Part shown: positions 9,281 to 23,285 of the stretch, one piece after another
How the letters are laid out: each line of letters opens with the position of its first letter
Numbering within the stretch: position 1 is the first letter of the stretch
NCBI GenBank assembly: GCA_947650285.1
Contig: CANTFL010000810.1
Span: 1-64,000, forward strand
Source of the DNA: Hyaloperonospora brassicae
Taxonomy: Eukaryota; Oomycota; Peronosporomycetes; Peronosporales; Peronosporaceae
DNA length: 64,000 nt
Direction: 5' to 3'
Translations under genes and position numbers: made by a program
The notes under the pieces: generated by a model
The model's database searches: none
Told to the model about the DNA's origin: nothing
Seen by the model: the letters and a program-made list of their open reading frames with translations, nothing else

Positions 9281-12200
9281 CTATAGCATCATCAGCTCGA
9301 ACAGAGCCACTACCTTGGCTGCGTAGACTGCCTTCATGAGCAGGTCCGCGAGCTGAAAATTCGAGCGAACGAACTGCGCCGCGACGATCCCTCGAAGGGC
9401 GTAGTCGCAGACGATCTTCATGCGGACGTCGGTGTGCTTCGCCCGGAGTGACGACGCCTCGCTCACTAGCTGCTTCAGCGCCGCCTGGTTGTCGACGTGG
9501 AGCAGCATCGGTAGCGCTAAAAGCTTCCCGATCTTACTCAGCATCTCGCGGATTCCAAGAAGATTTCGCGCTTGTTCGGACGCCGCAACGAACTTCGCCT
9601 CTATCGTGGAGAGTGAGACGTCGCCATGCTTCTTCGCCGTACAGCTTATCGCTATGTCCTCGAGGCGGATGACGCCACGGTCAGAGACTTACGTTCGCTC
9701 TTGTTGGCCGCAAAGTTAAAATCTGAGTACGCTTCGAGCCGCAGCTCGCCGTCGCGATCCTTTGTTGGCGCCATTCGTATCTTTGAGTCGCGGGTACCTT
9801 TATAGGTACCGCGCGATACGCGTCGCCATCTTGAGGTCGTGCACGCGTAAATGATGCGTCTGGCGCGTCTCCTTGTGCATGCTGAGCGAACGCATTGCCC
9901 GGCCGCGTACAACGTGCCATCCACAGCAGACTGTTGACGAGGGATTGGAATGTCCTGATGCTCGGTTCACCGTCCATGCCAGCGACACTTAGGAGCGCAC
10001 TGTCGTCTAACGACACGTCGTAGCAGTAAGCGTCGATCGAAGCTCGTGTTGTGCTGGCGCTCTCGACTCCGTTCTCGCGGAGCAGCTCGCCGATCGCTTC
10101 TGCCTGGTCGAGCACATACGCGCTGCTTCTGTCGATCTCACCGCGCATGCCGAGGAACTTGCTCACTATGCCGAGGTCCTTGATCGGCAGGCTATCGTGC
10201 TTGGTGAAGAACCTTTCGACCGCTTCCGTGTAGGTTCCCGTAACGAGCAGATCGTCGACGTTAACGTTGACGACGACCAGCTGTTCGCTCTCGATCTACC
10301 AGTGCAGACGTATGTCAGAGATGCACTGCTATAAGCCGGCCTCAAAAAATTGAGTATGGAGAAAATGGCTCCAGAGACCATTAGCCTGATTTAGGCCGTA
10401 CAGGCTCTTATTGGGCTGCAGCAATACCGCCTTCCTGTAAGCAACACCGAACGTCTTGAGCGTGTCGTCGCCAATGTCCATCGCTTGCGGCACACAAAGG
10501 AGGATCTTCAGGCGTTTATTCTTGTCCGCCTTGACGTATGGTTCCGGATGTCAATGCGCTTTTGCCGGGACGTCTCACGTCACCGCTAGCGCTAGGATCA
10601 CCTTCACGGTCGTCATGTCCCTGACGGCCGCAAAGGCAAGCTGGCAGTCGACGTCGAAGACCTGCTCGTTCCCGCAGGCGAATAGTCGAGCCTTTAATCA
10701 CTCGATAATCCCGAGCGCGTCTATCTTATACTTAAAGACCCACTTTGTGTGGAGCGCGTTGCTGGTCGGAGGGCGCTTGATCACAGTCTACATGCCGTTG
10801 TCCTATAGATCTTACGATACTTCACACATGGCTAGTTACCAGCCAGCGCGCTTCGTGCTGAGCAGCGCTTCGCCGCAGTTCTTCCGGTCGCACTCGTACA
10901 CGTGTGCCAGCAATCTATTGCTACGTACTGGCTCCTCCTGATAGCCGGTCGCCTGCGCGCGCTTCGTCGCGCCGCGCGTTCGGTAAGCCGCGCGTGTTCA
11001 CGACTTCGCAACCCCTTATCGCTGCTATTATTTGACGCAGCTACCGCCGCTGGTGTCGATCCCGCTGAGGCCGTCGTCGCCACTGCTCTCGGCGCCACGA
11101 CTGTTAGTGCTGTTGTTGTTACTTCTTTCGGTTCACCCTCGTTCTCGAGCACACGCTGCAGCTGGATGTTCTGATCTGCAATGAGTGTCTCGATGTACCG
11201 CAAGTTCTGAGTCGTCTTCACCTTGTTCTTCTTCTGGATATACAAGAGAAAGCTTTAGGCTCGTCCGTCGCCCGCTAACTATTTCGACCTGCGCACGCTG
11301 CGCGAGAGAACTCATTACCGATTCTCGATAAATTGAGCAATTGATCCAAACAAGACGATTTTGCGCAGATCCGGCTCGTCCTTCGTCATAACCTCGATCG
11401 GCGACGCGCGCTTCGCGCTAGTCGGAATGCGGTTGAAAATGCACGCGGAGTACTCGACCGCGTCGCCCTAGAGCGCCATGGGAAGTTGGCTCGCTAAGAT
11501 CATGATGCCCGCCACGTTGAGCACCATCCTGTGCATGCTCTTGGCCTTGCACCACTGTCTGCACGTACAGCACGTTGTTGTTCATCGAAACGTCGAGCGC
11601 AGCTTGGCCATTGCTGCTTTCACCAGTACGCGCGACTCGCTTTCGTACGCGAGGCCGAAGCCCTTGCGCTCGAGCTTGCCGTACGACATGATGTTGCGCT
11701 ACAGCTCGGGCGCGAGGTACACGTCAATGAGCGTGACCTTCTGCTGCCTCCGTTTCGCGAGCACCGTCAGCTCCAAACTGCCGACATACAGCAGCTTGAC
11801 GGTCTCGCCGTCTGCCAAGTGACATTATTGATCGCAGTCCCGCGCGCCACGCTTCAGGGACATGTCGTCCACAAGGTGGAGGATGAAACCGCTGTCGAGG
11901 ATTCAGTCGTCGTTCTCGTTGTCGCTGTCCTCGTCGATCTCCATCGTCAGGTCTCGCCTAATGCATCGCGAGCCTTTGCGGCCTCTTCGTTCGCCGACAA
12001 CGAGAGTGGTGCTGCCGCTGTCTTTGGATTGTTTGACGGTCTTCGTGTCTCAAGTCTTCTTGTTGCAACAGCCCCTTTTCATTTGACCAACCTTCCCGCA
12101 TCCGTGGCAGGTGCGCGTCTCCTTTTTCGACGCGGACTCGTTCACGTGCGCGACGACCTTCTTGCCGAAAGAGCGTCCCGATCGAGCTTTCATCTATATT

Positions 12201-12832
12201 TCTTGCGAGAAGTGCGCTAATCTTCCGCGTACACGAGGTTGTCTACGCGGTGCGTCTGGTACCTAATATGAGGATAGTAGCCAGCTCTGTCGAGGCGTAG
12301 CTCACAATGCAATCTAAAACTTGCTTCTCTGCACCGCCCGTCGCGTTGCTGACCGCTAACAAGTACAGGTATTGCTCCGACCAGAAACTCTTGCTCTCTT
12401 TCTTCATCGTGATAGCTTAATCGCTTAAAAGGCGATGCTCGTTGTCTTAAACGTGTCGAGCATGCGATGCATCACGTGCTTCAGCGTCGACAACACGTCT
12501 CACCACGTGTCAGACTGCTTGTTGAAGTACGGCTCGGCAGTGACCGTGAGGTACTGCCCATGCACGTCGGTATTCACGTTCTCGATTCACAAGAAACCGC
12601 AAGCCTCCTGCGCCATGTCGACCTGGAGCCAAAACGTGTTGCACCAGTGGAAGAAGCCGGACCCGAGTCTGACGAACACCTCAGTGCCCTCAAACTTGCG
12701 ATTCGCCAACTTGCGCTGCCGAGCATCCGGTGTTCGGTAATGCATCGCCATCACCAGTTGCTGCTGCTGCATCGGTGGCTTTTACGCTGCTTGCATCGCC
12801 TGAGGCGAGAACGTCGGCTAATTCGGCGACAT
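9281..12832 (-). pseudogene. Copia element 1 gag-pol, many stops and frameshifts
   Basis: Read on the minus strand from 12832 downwards. Gag includes RKLANRKFEG..GSGFFHWCNTF (12600-12730), matching the gag of the Copia element at 55.2 kb. A zinc knuckle CHGCGKVGQMKRGC near 12090 has Gln in place of its His. The protease has a DSG triad near 11890. RT has the active-site string VNVDDLLV near 10235-10265 (normally YVDD). The RT end GEPSIRTFQSLVNSLLWMARCTRP is near 9900-9970. RNase H has HVDNQAALKQL..RAKHTDVRMK near 9420-9500. The order gag-PR-INT-RT-RH is that of Ty1/copia. Long open plus-strand frames over this region, such as 11531-12220, are antisense shadows. Confidence 0.85.
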
Positions 12833-13999
12833 GGGAGCAGGCGGCTGCGGAAACGGTTCAGCGCGCTGCTAAGGTGCACTCTCGCTCCATACGCGAATCA
12901 ATGAGCCGAGGTAATGCGCGTCGCGCTTGTTACTCGTGCAGATCCGCAAGATTGAGTGCGCGGTCGTGAAGTCGCCCTGCAAAGTCCGTGCCAAGCATCG
13001 AGATAAAAGGCCGCTTTTGATAGCGCCGCGCATGCGCTCGTCTTTGTCCATGCGCGCTTGTGACGCTTTCATCTTCTACAGGCGCATGTTCATGCTTGTG
13101 ATCATCTTTGGAACCTCTACCGGTGCGTTCGTCTCGGCTGCCTCTTGCGTGAGCGATGGGAGAGACGAACGCAGCTGGCGCCGCCGAGGCGTTTTCGTGC
13201 CCGATTGCCGGCGGCGCCTGTTTTGCGTTTGTGTCGTGTAGAAACAAATGAACAAAAAAATTCTTTGTATATGGACGTGTGCCAGTCGTGTAGAAACAAA
13301 CGAACGAATAACAATACACTATGTATTTAAACGTGTGTCAGAAGCGTATCGGTTCCCCACCGGGGACCTCATCAGTGACTTACCGATCTCAAAGTAAGCT
13401 ACCTCAGTGCTGCGGCATCTGCCGGAGCCACAAGCTTACCTGTGTTAAAAACAATTATATAACTACCTAAATTAACAATAAATCAGCACAACCAAGCAGA
13501 CTTCGCTGGCGTACTCTAACCACCGGCTACGTCCGACATATCAACTCCTATATCTCCTACTCTCCGTGAGAGGGTGCGACTTCGTATCCTGCCGCTGATT
13601 GCACTCCGTCGACCGCTGATCTTAAGAATCCCAGTCGACAGCACACGGAGAATGGCACGCTCATACGCACGCATTTCAAGCGCCGCCTTGAGCGTCTCGC
13701 CAGCACGACACTGCATCGTCCTCGCATTAACCTACTCGACTCATCGGTGGCCTAATGGTCGTCAGCCTCCTTGTACTTCCTCGTTAGCTTGTTCCTAGAG
13801 CCGCTGTTGTGTTTTAGTATCTTCTTATCATATCGTTTATCCAGCCCATTCTTGGTTCCTCGTGTGCGTGCTACCCTTAAGAACCAACTACCCCAATCAA
13901 TTTGGAGCACTTAGTATTCTGTAACTCATCGCTTACTTCACACTTGCGCAGCAGCTTTAATTGACCGGGCGGCGCTCTTGCAATGTTGGACTCATGACC

Positions 14000-14253
14000 T
14001 GTTCGTTCGCGATGTCGCTATACGTAGGAAGGTAGTACGGAGCACGATGGCAAAATGATTCTGTCATTTATCTTGAGCTATACATCTTTCTACTTTTCTC
14101 GTGTGATCCTTCCTGTCCACTCGATCAGCAAATGTTAAATATCGTGTCAGACAATGTATTCTCCTCACGAAGACAACGTCATGGGCCGCATTCACCATCG
14201 CCGCCCGGCGCGCTACCTGCGCGATCGTACTTACAGCGTTAATCCTTTTAACA
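14000..14253 (-). repeat. Copia element 1, 5' LTR
   Basis: This 254-bp repeat matches 8995-9249. It has intact TG..CA ends (TGTTCG at 14000 and TTTTAACA ending at 14253 on the plus strand). In element orientation it is the upstream LTR, followed by the primer-binding region at about 13980-13999. Confidence 0.9.
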
Positions 14254-16900
14254 TCCTATAGTTAAGGTCGTATTAGCCTTGACGATTTAAAATGGTCCAC
14301 CTGCCACACCTCCTGACAACTTGCACGTCATATTTTGACCTAGTCATTGGACCAAATACTGCATAACACAGCAGAGGATTTTACCAAAAGAGAATGTGAA
14401 TTCTTTGACAAATTATTCCGTGCTAAGTACGCGGCTGGAATGGTGCGTGTAAGTAAACTCCCCCATTTATTACCGACCTTTTGTGACAGAAATCCCAATG
14501 ATATGGGGCGCATCGTGTATTCTAAAAAAAGCTTGATGAAGTCAAGATGATGGCACAGACCCCGGTTCCCAGGAAGATTTTCTCCACAACAATATTATGG
14601 GATTTACGTTGCACAGTGTGCTCGAATAATTAGATGGTTTTAACCAAATACTTATGCGTTCTCGTGATATTTCGTTGGCCGCGGTCAGCACTCTTAGCGG
14701 TATGCTATGGGAGTGGCTTTTCATGCCGCAAGATATTTTTAATTATCCGGATACAATTCATCAGCTGGTGTTGCAACTGTTTCGCCTTCATAGACGTTGT
14801 ACACCGTAATAATTCTTACAACATTCGTGAATGGTCAGATTACCAGGGCCGATCCGATGTAAAATAATACATTGACCGCTTGCAAGCTGTGCTCGATTGC
14901 ATGCGCACGAGCGAGCTGAATACCAAAGCATTTAAATTCTTATATAATGCGAATCAGATTCAGTTTCCAGGTAGCTATCGATAAAATATAGGTCAAAGAG
15001 TAATTTTGAATACGGTGAAAGCCTTGGAAGATCATCCAAACCTAAATCCAAAAAAATTACGCAAGAGACTTGGCCATGCCAATAACTTGCATAATTGGAG
15101 CTATAAATACCTAATATGGCTCGACCATGATCAAATCTCATGGAGAAAATATAAATTTTGCTGGATAGCACTGACAATAAAGATTTTAGAGCCGATAAGG
15201 ACAGCTTCCTACAGGCCCTGATCGTGATCTTGCCCGATCTTGATCGGTATTCCAATTCGTTAGTGACGCAATCGAATTTGGCATGAGAATTGCGCTGTGG
15301 AAAACGAATGATTATGGACAGGGACGCCTTATTGCACTTGTGTACCGGTAGCTTTACGACTTAAAAAAGGGGTTCTCTAGTTCATGATAAATAGCTACTT
15401 GCAATGAAGTATGCTCTTGTTAAATGTCGAGTGCACTTGATAAGCATAAGAATTTTATTACCTATCAAGCGTCCTGGAGTACTGTGACTCAGTTGCTTCT
15501 CTCATCGCAGCAGATACACCAAATACATCCGTACTTTGCGATTTATAATTTCGAGGTGATGTAAAAGACGGGCAAGCAAAATGTTTGCCTGATGCGCTAC
15601 CAATCAGGCCAACAAACAGCTTGCTCACGTTACGACTCGGTTGTCGTCATCTCTGTCTAATTCCGAGCTGCATATGCAAAGGATGAACAGTATATGGCTT
15701 TGCTACACGCTCTTGGCAGCGATAAGTCGAAATACAGATACAATCAATTGTCGGCACGATCGAGTGCGTGGCTGCATCGATATTGTATATACAACGGCCT
15801 TTTTTCTATTGCAGTAATTTTGCAGGTCCTTCGCGCATCGTAGTTACTCACGGAGAGGCCTTGAAGCATCGTTCTTTTTATTAGGTGCATGGCACTACAT
15901 TGGTGGTCATCTCGGTCGGGAAAAACCTACGGCTCAGTACTACAAATTGCTTGATAGCTCAAATTGAAAAAGCGGGTCAGCACGATGTGCGCACTTGTGA
16001 GACGTGCCAATGAGTTAAATATTGGCAAATGCAGGTGAGCTGCTTGCCAGTTTTCTCATACGCACTGAGTGTTGGGCGTCCACCAATATTGATTTTATAA
16101 TCGGTATCCAAAGACTCGGGTCGCAACACCGAAATTATGGTATTTCTTGACCGTTTAAGCAGAAAGACTAGCTTAGAGGCTGTGATGACTCTATTTATTA
16201 GCAAAGATTCAGCTTAGCTGTTTTTCGGTAGATCGTTTAGTCAACACGGGTTTCAAGTAGATATTGTTCGTAACGCATTCCTGTTTCTCCGGGTAGCTTT
16301 GAAAGTCGTTCCTTCATAAGTCGGAAGCATTTGTACATGTCCACCGCGGATCATCCTGAGGCGATGGAAAAACTGAGCGCGTTGGTCGCTTCATTACAGA
16401 TGTCTTGCGCTAGTGTGCTCTGGTGCGCCAATGCGTTGGAGCGCTACGCTTCTTGTTGATGAGGTGCATTAAAAGTTTGTTTCATGCTTTTACCGTCTAA
16501 ATCTCGTTCTACGGAACGGCCTCAATAATTTTCGCGTTCCGCAAACTATACCGCTACGTTTAATAGATATTAGTAAAGACGAGATTGCCATATGGCTAGC
16601 TGATGTCGGCCCCGCTAATATTAAGAAATTTACTGGAGAGTTTGTCGCGTCGTTTAATAATGTCTTAAGACATTTATGAAACGCCTAGGCTGGTCTATAA
16701 GACATGTAAATAATTCGTGGTTGCTAAAAGTATAAGCCGTTTTATTGTGTATAATTTGGGGACCAAATCTCAATTAATTGCAAAAATCATACGCACTAAG
16801 GTCTTGTCTGAGGTAATTAAGACGAAGTTGTGGCCCTGATTTACCATGCTATTCACGATAGTAGTCAAGAATGCTTCGTTTATACGCTTAATCTTCCTCG
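14254..16900 (+). pseudogene. Gypsy pol remnant, right part (RT to integrase)
   Basis: The frame resumes with PIVKVV (14257), matching [10 protein letters not shown] of the related gypsy element. Next comes RT with ECEFFDKLFRAKYAAGMVR (14395-14455), matching the [15 protein letters not shown] block. Scattered RNase H-like pieces such as CLPDALP lie near 15585. Integrase QHGFQVDIVRNAF (16240-16290) and MSTADHPEA (16337-16363) match QHGLPLTIVSD and MSTADHPQTDG. Stops and frameshifts occur every few dozen codons. The right end fades into AT-rich sequence. This is the older host of the Copia insertion. Confidence 0.75.
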
Positions 16901-19900
16901 CAAGATGTGCAAGACACCCATTACTTTGCGCTTTTTCCTTTAGCATACTAGGATACGTTCTACATTAAATGAGAGGCGCTTGATCTATGTAATTTGTCCT
17001 TGCAACCTGTTGCCTCACCAGATAAAAATGTCAACCTGAGGTTCAGCCTAAGCTTGGTTGTGTTCCAACTTCCAAAGCAAATTTATTTGGTGTGAAGCGT
17101 CTTCGACAGACGGTCTTGAACTGAGTCAAAAATGTAATTAAGTCCAGGCCAAAGTCTCGCGGAGACAATTTGCCTCATACATTAATTAGGCGTGATCCTT
17201 CACCGATACACCGAACGACAACGGCGTTGGTTGACTAGTGAGGGAACCTCCATTTCCATGTAGAGAAGCTTCTACAACGACAACGGTGTCATAAACAATT
17301 CTAGTAACAGACGAATCGACGAGGGTTATATGAGTCCGAGAACTCATGAGAGTATGAGATACTCCTATGTTAGGATGGTTTTATGACGTATACGTTATTA
17401 AAGTCGCGAGCAGAAACACCGAGATCCATGACACTTTACATCAGTTTTGGTGTTGTAAAGCTGAAGTATATTAATGGCTGGCATAACCTTACGATCTAAA
17501 TTTTTTCGAAGCATCGCGCGAACGCTATTCCGCTCGCAGCAAGCCTATGGCATCCCGCTTTGCGAACCGTAGCTCAGCATTTATTCCAGACAAACATCCG
17601 CTACTTTGTTGATTACTTTATATTACATGCAATTCAAGCGTCGTTCGTTAAGACCTCAGTGCATGAACGAATCCGGTGTTTTACTGTCTATCTCTACTCC
17701 AAAAAAAATGATGTGAGTGACATCTATCGGTGACATCAATGCATCACATGCTTGCTCATAAGGCCTGACTTGTAGATAGTCTAGGTAGTCCAGTTTGGAC
17801 ACAGCTACCTCTCGCGACGTACCTGTCGCGCTGGTTTACATCGGGGAGGGGGTAGTTTCTTTGGAAACGATGGTCCATCCAGTTAACGTATGGTGAACAG
17901 TTAAACGAATTTGTTCCTCTTACTACGATGACGTGAACAAATAGTCGCCGTGACGTTGCAGTGCTGCCGCGATCTGAGATATGCGCTGATAGCTTTCTTC
18001 TTGCTTTCGAGTCAGATGCTGTTCCTCAAAGAGCAAGTTTGAAATAAGCGCTGATATCATATTGGTTTGTATGAACTGCGCCGTAGGAGTATTGGCCATA
18101 CTGCTTGAAAAACTGATTTCGTGCCGGTCAAGCCTTAAGTTCGCACAGAGGTATGTTGGGTTCGGTGCTTTTCTCGCCCTGGACATCATTGTAACTACCA
18201 TATCTTAATATGCGATCCATGTCGTTGTAATCAGAGCGAGTTTCTGAGACTCTTTGCGTGTATAGTTAATGTGCTGATCGTGCTATACACAAGCGTATAT
18301 TTATAAACGTCCGCTCATGTGTCTCGATGAGAATATTTCGATTGATGTTTGTGAAAGCATCAGTCTGGTTAGGTAGGGCGTAACGGGCTGTAGGTAGGTT
18401 AAACACCAATTAGGTTGCGGGAGATACACCACGAAGATTATCCACTCGACATTTATAGCGAATCAGCCTTATATGCCGAAGGAAGTTGATACGAGGCAGC
18501 CACCAGACAAGAAATTCTCTTATTATAGTAATTAGGGACCATAATTTCTAGGCTAGATATGGGTTGGACAGGGTGTCTATTTCGATAGAAAGAAATAAAC
18601 TTCACTTCCCATTTTGATCTAACATCGCTTTCTGCCTTCCTAAGACTTGCGTTTGGACCGATTCGAGCAAGGTTTTTTTTTGCAATATACATACTCCCGG
18701 GTAGTAGTGTCTTGTGATGTCCTATATCACTAGTCCCTTGAACAAAGACAAAAAGCGCTACGAGCCCATGTATCTCTCTAAGTCTCAACTTTCGTACTTA
18801 GGAGCTATTGTGATTCTCCTGATTGAAGGTATGGCAGTTTTATTGATTGCAAATACCTCGTGTATTTTACTATGTAAGTGTGACTAAATGCACCTCGTGC
18901 TCGCTATATATTTCGGAGTTACGACGAGGAAGAGTCGCACACGCGCGCAGAAGTCGCTTTATATTTTCGTTCTTTCGATTTAGTAAGATATCAATGTGAA
19001 GCCATTGAAAGTTTATACATTACGCACAAGAGCCATGTAATAGCGGATCCCCTCCGTTCTTACTCACAAAGTTCAAAGAACCTGTATACACGGAGTGTAG
19101 GATGTTTCTTTATAAACTCACGTGCACGTTAAGTGCAGAGGAATGCTTTTCTTTTACAAAATCATGTTCAGCGGAAGTAGATTTCAAATATGTTGTTAAT
19201 TTTATCGCCAATTAATATAACTTTCGATATTCTGATAAACAATCAAGACTATATAGGGAGATTGAGGCGCCTACCCTTAAAATTTATTTTGCGTGTTTAG
19301 CAGCCATTAATGGTGAACTTTGGATGACGAAATGGCCTGTAACAATCAATAAATAGAGTGGTATCGAAATTGTCACTTAAATTTGTTTAAACAATATGGA
19401 CAAATATTATGGTAAATCTATAAAAAATATATATAGTATTTATATTGAACCAACTAGGTGTCCTATACATGTAACAAGATCGCCCGTTTATAACATATAT
19501 CTATGTGAAATGAACGACTTTTTGATAATCAAATGGTGACAGAGTAAATTTTTATAATCAATTTAAAAGAGAGGGCCGAGTAAAATGCTTATATAAATGA
19601 TGAATCTGATCTCTTTCTAGACAAGATAAGTAGACATATTTAAATTTGTGGCGGAGAGTTGTTGGAAGGTGCAACTGGTTTCTTTTAGCTCATTGGAGGT
19701 TTGAGTTTAATGACCTTAATCGGGGACCATTTTCTACTGGTATGGGATCATGTGATTCCAGCACAGGTAGGACCTAGATAGGTCTACCATACTCTTCCGT
19801 ACCAACATGTATGGCAAGTGAGACGTATGTTTGATAAAAAGGGGGAAAATTACGAATTTTGGCTATAAGAAGGGGCGGCCAACGGTCAGAATAATATAAT

Positions 19901-22830
19901 AACGATAAAAATCGGTGATCGGCCCCACTTTATTCTATCTGACACCAGCTCAAATTGATTTACACAGATGAGTGTAAGACCAATTAATTTTTCGATCGAA
20001 ATCACGCGAGATGGTTGTGTGAACAAAGTGAAGACAGATCGAGAGTGTGCTACTATGCGCCCACCAATGTAAATTAATTGACATTTAAGATCGTGGTGGG
20101 ATTTCGAGGAAGGATATCTGATGGCATTTAAGAATGGAAGTTGATAAGGAGGTGTTGTGAAGGATTTATGAGCTCCACATCAAAAGAGCCAGTGGGGTAT
20201 CCGCAGTGATTCTAAAAAGCTGATTTAAGCACATTGAATCGATAGTTAGATTTATTCTTGATTTTATGGATATAGCCACAATGCTCTGGATAGGACCACG
20301 AGGTTCTGAATACATTCACAAAATTCTGTATGTGGTAATTCTTTAATTGGCAAGAACAATATTGCAATAATCACCATGATCATTGATGTACAGGCCAGCC
20401 ACTACGACATGCTTCGAGGGAGGCAATTTAAGCGTAAATTTAATACCGATCTCAAAGTTATTTAGTGGTTCGTGATAGGTTTAATATTATTTTAATAATT
20501 AATTTGGTTGGTCGACAAATATACTTTAAATCTATGGCTTATGCTTATCCCAAGCATCCCTCATCTTCGTAAAAGATTTCGCTGGATTCCTGACGATGAA
20601 AAGCATACGTGAGCAAAGACACAGAAGACCAATTTTGCATTATTGGTCAAGAGCGCGAACACCGATCTGGGAAGATTGTCCCGGATTGCACAAGTACTCA
20701 CAGAACCATAACTGTGATTGGACGCAACACATATCCAAAATAATTAATATAAAGCTCGCGAGACGGTACACGTAGTAAGAACATAAAATCAAGGTGGTTA
20801 AAGACTAGACTGAGCGAGATCGCGACGCAAGAGAGATAGATTGCTAGGTGAGGTTTTTCGCACATCAAAGAAAAGTCTTAAACAAGCACAGAACTAGATC
20901 GATCCACTTCGACCACAATAAGGAGCTGAATTCAGACTAGCTGACGGTTACACATGATATAAAATTTTATACAACAAGGTACGTATCGTATTACCTTCCG
21001 TGAGTCGGAAGTCTGGGCAAGTGTAATGATGTATTTCTATAAAAATCGCGAATGTAACGCAATCTGGTTATATCACTTAACATTTTTGCTCAGAAGAAGG
21101 GATCATATAAGTTTAAAAATCGAATATGTCCTCTGTTTCTAAATCTTTATCGCTCAGTAATATTGTCAGGTTTTCCTATATACCTATATTTCTTTTGAAC
21201 TTTCCGTGTCTCACTTACGATGGTATTGCCCGTGTATCTAGCGAAGCATGGACATCTGTTTGATACACGATTAGGCCGAATTTAATGAGTCTCCAGATGG
21301 ATAGATAAACTCTCCACCTTTATCAAAGAAAACTGCCAAAACATATCGACCGCAATTTGGTATGTGATGGTGCTTAAAAACCTATTAATATTAGCAATCG
21401 CATTATCTAGTTAATATGTTTTACAATTATCGTCAAATAAGTGGACCTCGAGATTATTCTTGTCTCATAAATTGCGATAAATTTCGATTAAACTTTGTTC
21501 GAACGATAAAAAATTTCAGGTCTACTCAACGAACCATTTGGAATACAGGTCTGTGTCGACAACTTTAATAAATTAAGCGTGTAAGTCTATGATGATATCT
21601 TCTGTGATGATGGAACAAGTGATACTATATTAAGCGAGTCTTTTCTTTGCATAAGTTTATGGAGTCTATAAACATACATTGAAAAAAATACACATGAGCC
21701 TATTCGGGAATTCCGGTAACATCACTTGCATCAATCATATTGATTAACGCTTTTGAATAGGCATGAAAATAAACAAATTTTGTTTTTATATAGAGCTAAC
21801 CTGTTTACATTATTAACGACAATTGGCCGTAGTTATTAGTGCATTGTATGCATACCTTCATGCAATTGGTTCATTGTTTAAGTAGAGACGCGCAGTGTAA
21901 GGACATTCAGTTATGGTTACACTATGTTCCGCAAAATTTCGCCTCCACTAGATTTTCTTGACGATGTCACTTTTGACACTTTCAATATTTTCGGATCTGT
22001 GGAAAATGTTCGAAATTATGTAAAGGGCCATTCGTGTCAACGATAATGAAATATGAAAAACATTTTAAACTTGCTTGGCTACGAAATACTAATGTTCGTA
22101 TGGATATTTGTAGTTATCTTGTATATAATGTTACTTTTATATAATTAATATTGATTTTGTTATAATCAATAAAAGACCTCGTATTAAGACTCGTAAGAAT
22201 AGGATGTAGTCGCTTTGGCGAAGCTGGTAATAATAGGCTAGATAAAGACTCGGCTTTTATTACCAATCGAAAACTAATGTGATTGTAGTCGTAGATTTGA
22301 CGTTGAGACGGATCCCGAATGACGTTATACTTGGTTCTCCTAAAATAAATTCGGTCGAATTCATTTATTCAGATTGGTACAGGAAAATGTATCAATATCG
22401 AAAGAACTGAATGAAATCAAAGCAAATGAAGTGTGTAATCTATTATACAATTTACGAAGTCGAGCTAAGCGAGCAAAATACTCGGGTGTAAAATATAAGT
22501 AAGGGCATCTTAAGAGTAGGGACAAACCATCAAATCGTTTTGTTGCCTGCAGTACGATCCCAAAGCTATTTTGCTTAAATCTTGTTTTTACGTTAACGAA
22601 GTGATACGAATCGGAAACAGCCATGTGAATCTGTAGCTTTGAGGCTGAATTTTACGTGCATGCTATTCCATGGAACATCAAATTTACATTGTCGCTCCGA
22701 CTGGACAAAAGCGTGTTATTATATTAGACTATATGTAAAAGAATAATTGATGTATAGCTAGCTAAGTTGTAATTAAAGGTGTCGGACAAATTTATTTTTT
22801 GGCAAGTAGGTATGTGAGAATGTTATTAAG
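16900..22830. other. AT-rich gene-free region
   Basis: I see no convincing genes. The base composition is AT-rich with short, scattered frames, as expected of heavily decayed repeats. One minus-strand frame at 17923-18201 (92 codons; LTRKQEESYQRISQIAAALQ in its C-terminal third) looks like a fragment of a helical protein but matches no family I know. A second at 18453-18788 is probably chance. Confidence 0.5.
17923..18201 (-). other. ORF fragment of unknown family, 92 aa
   Basis: The frame has plausible protein composition (Leu/Gln/Glu-rich amphipathic helix in its second half: LLFEEQHLTRKQEESYQR) inside an otherwise closed AT-rich region. It has no promoter, neighbour or domain to suggest a function. 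It is most likely the conserved end of a decayed transposon or host gene. Confidence 0.25.
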
Positions 22831-22833
22831 TGG

Positions 22834-23285
22834 TTGAGTCGTGTCCGCTCGTTTCGCGAGACGATGCCGACTCTCCACTGGCGCCCGGACGACCGACTAA
22901 CGAGGGGGTACTCCGATTTCGTGCTCTATATTTTCTTACTCACCTCGTGTACCCGTCGGTGGGGCGGGTGCGCTCTTCTTAGTGGACTTAAGCTAAGGCT
23001 GAACTTGACCGTTTTAAAAATTGGGGTCGATCGGGTAGAATTTCTTCACACAGTCAAACGTAGCGGCGAATTGAGTGGATATTCTTCACTCGATCGCGCA
23101 TATAATTGACCGCTCTCCCAGATTCGCCTTTGTCCAAGAGTTATGCTTGATGCGCGAGCCTTCTGACCACTTGAGCCGTCTCAAAATCTTGAATCCAAAC
23201 AGTAAAGTTCACTGCGTCCGATCGCAGTTGGAGGGCGGGGTGAGTATTGTCGTTCCGCCTGGCCACACAATCCAAGGGCGAAGGT
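22834..23285. repeat. Dispersed repeat, copy 1 (partner at 34185-34620)
   Basis: The segment starts ACTCTCCACTGGCGCCCGGA and shares ordered blocks with 34185-34620: CTCTCCACTGGCGCC, GACGACCGACTAAC, GTGTACCCGTCGGT, GAGCCTTCTGACCACTTG and TGCGTCCGATCGCA. It is GC-richer than its surroundings. Both strands carry short shared protein strings: TLHWR-DDRLT on plus and KWSEGSRIK on minus. The repeat class is unknown. Confidence 0.65.

Larger units (their letters stand above)
8995..14253 (-). mobile_element. Ty1/copia-like LTR retrotransposon, minus strand, degenerate
   Basis: Two LTRs of 254-255 bp (8995-9249 and 14000-14253, about 95% alike) bound a gag-pol region read on the minus strand. The flanks are TCCAA (8990-8994) and TCCTA (14254-14258), a 5-bp target duplication with one mismatch. 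The element interrupts the gypsy pol remnant between codons for PFYP and IVK, which are adjacent in the related intact element. Inside the 5' LTR end the minus strand reads ACAGGTCATGAGTCCAAC, a likely primer-binding region shared with the Copia element at 54.3 kb. The coding region is disrupted by many stops, so the element is not autonomous. Confidence 0.9.

Noticed and set aside
11531..12220. Long plus-strand frame of 229 codons
   Set aside because: It lies antisense to the Copia protease-integrase region, whose minus-strand blocks (DSG, LADGETVKLLYVG) are clearly coding.
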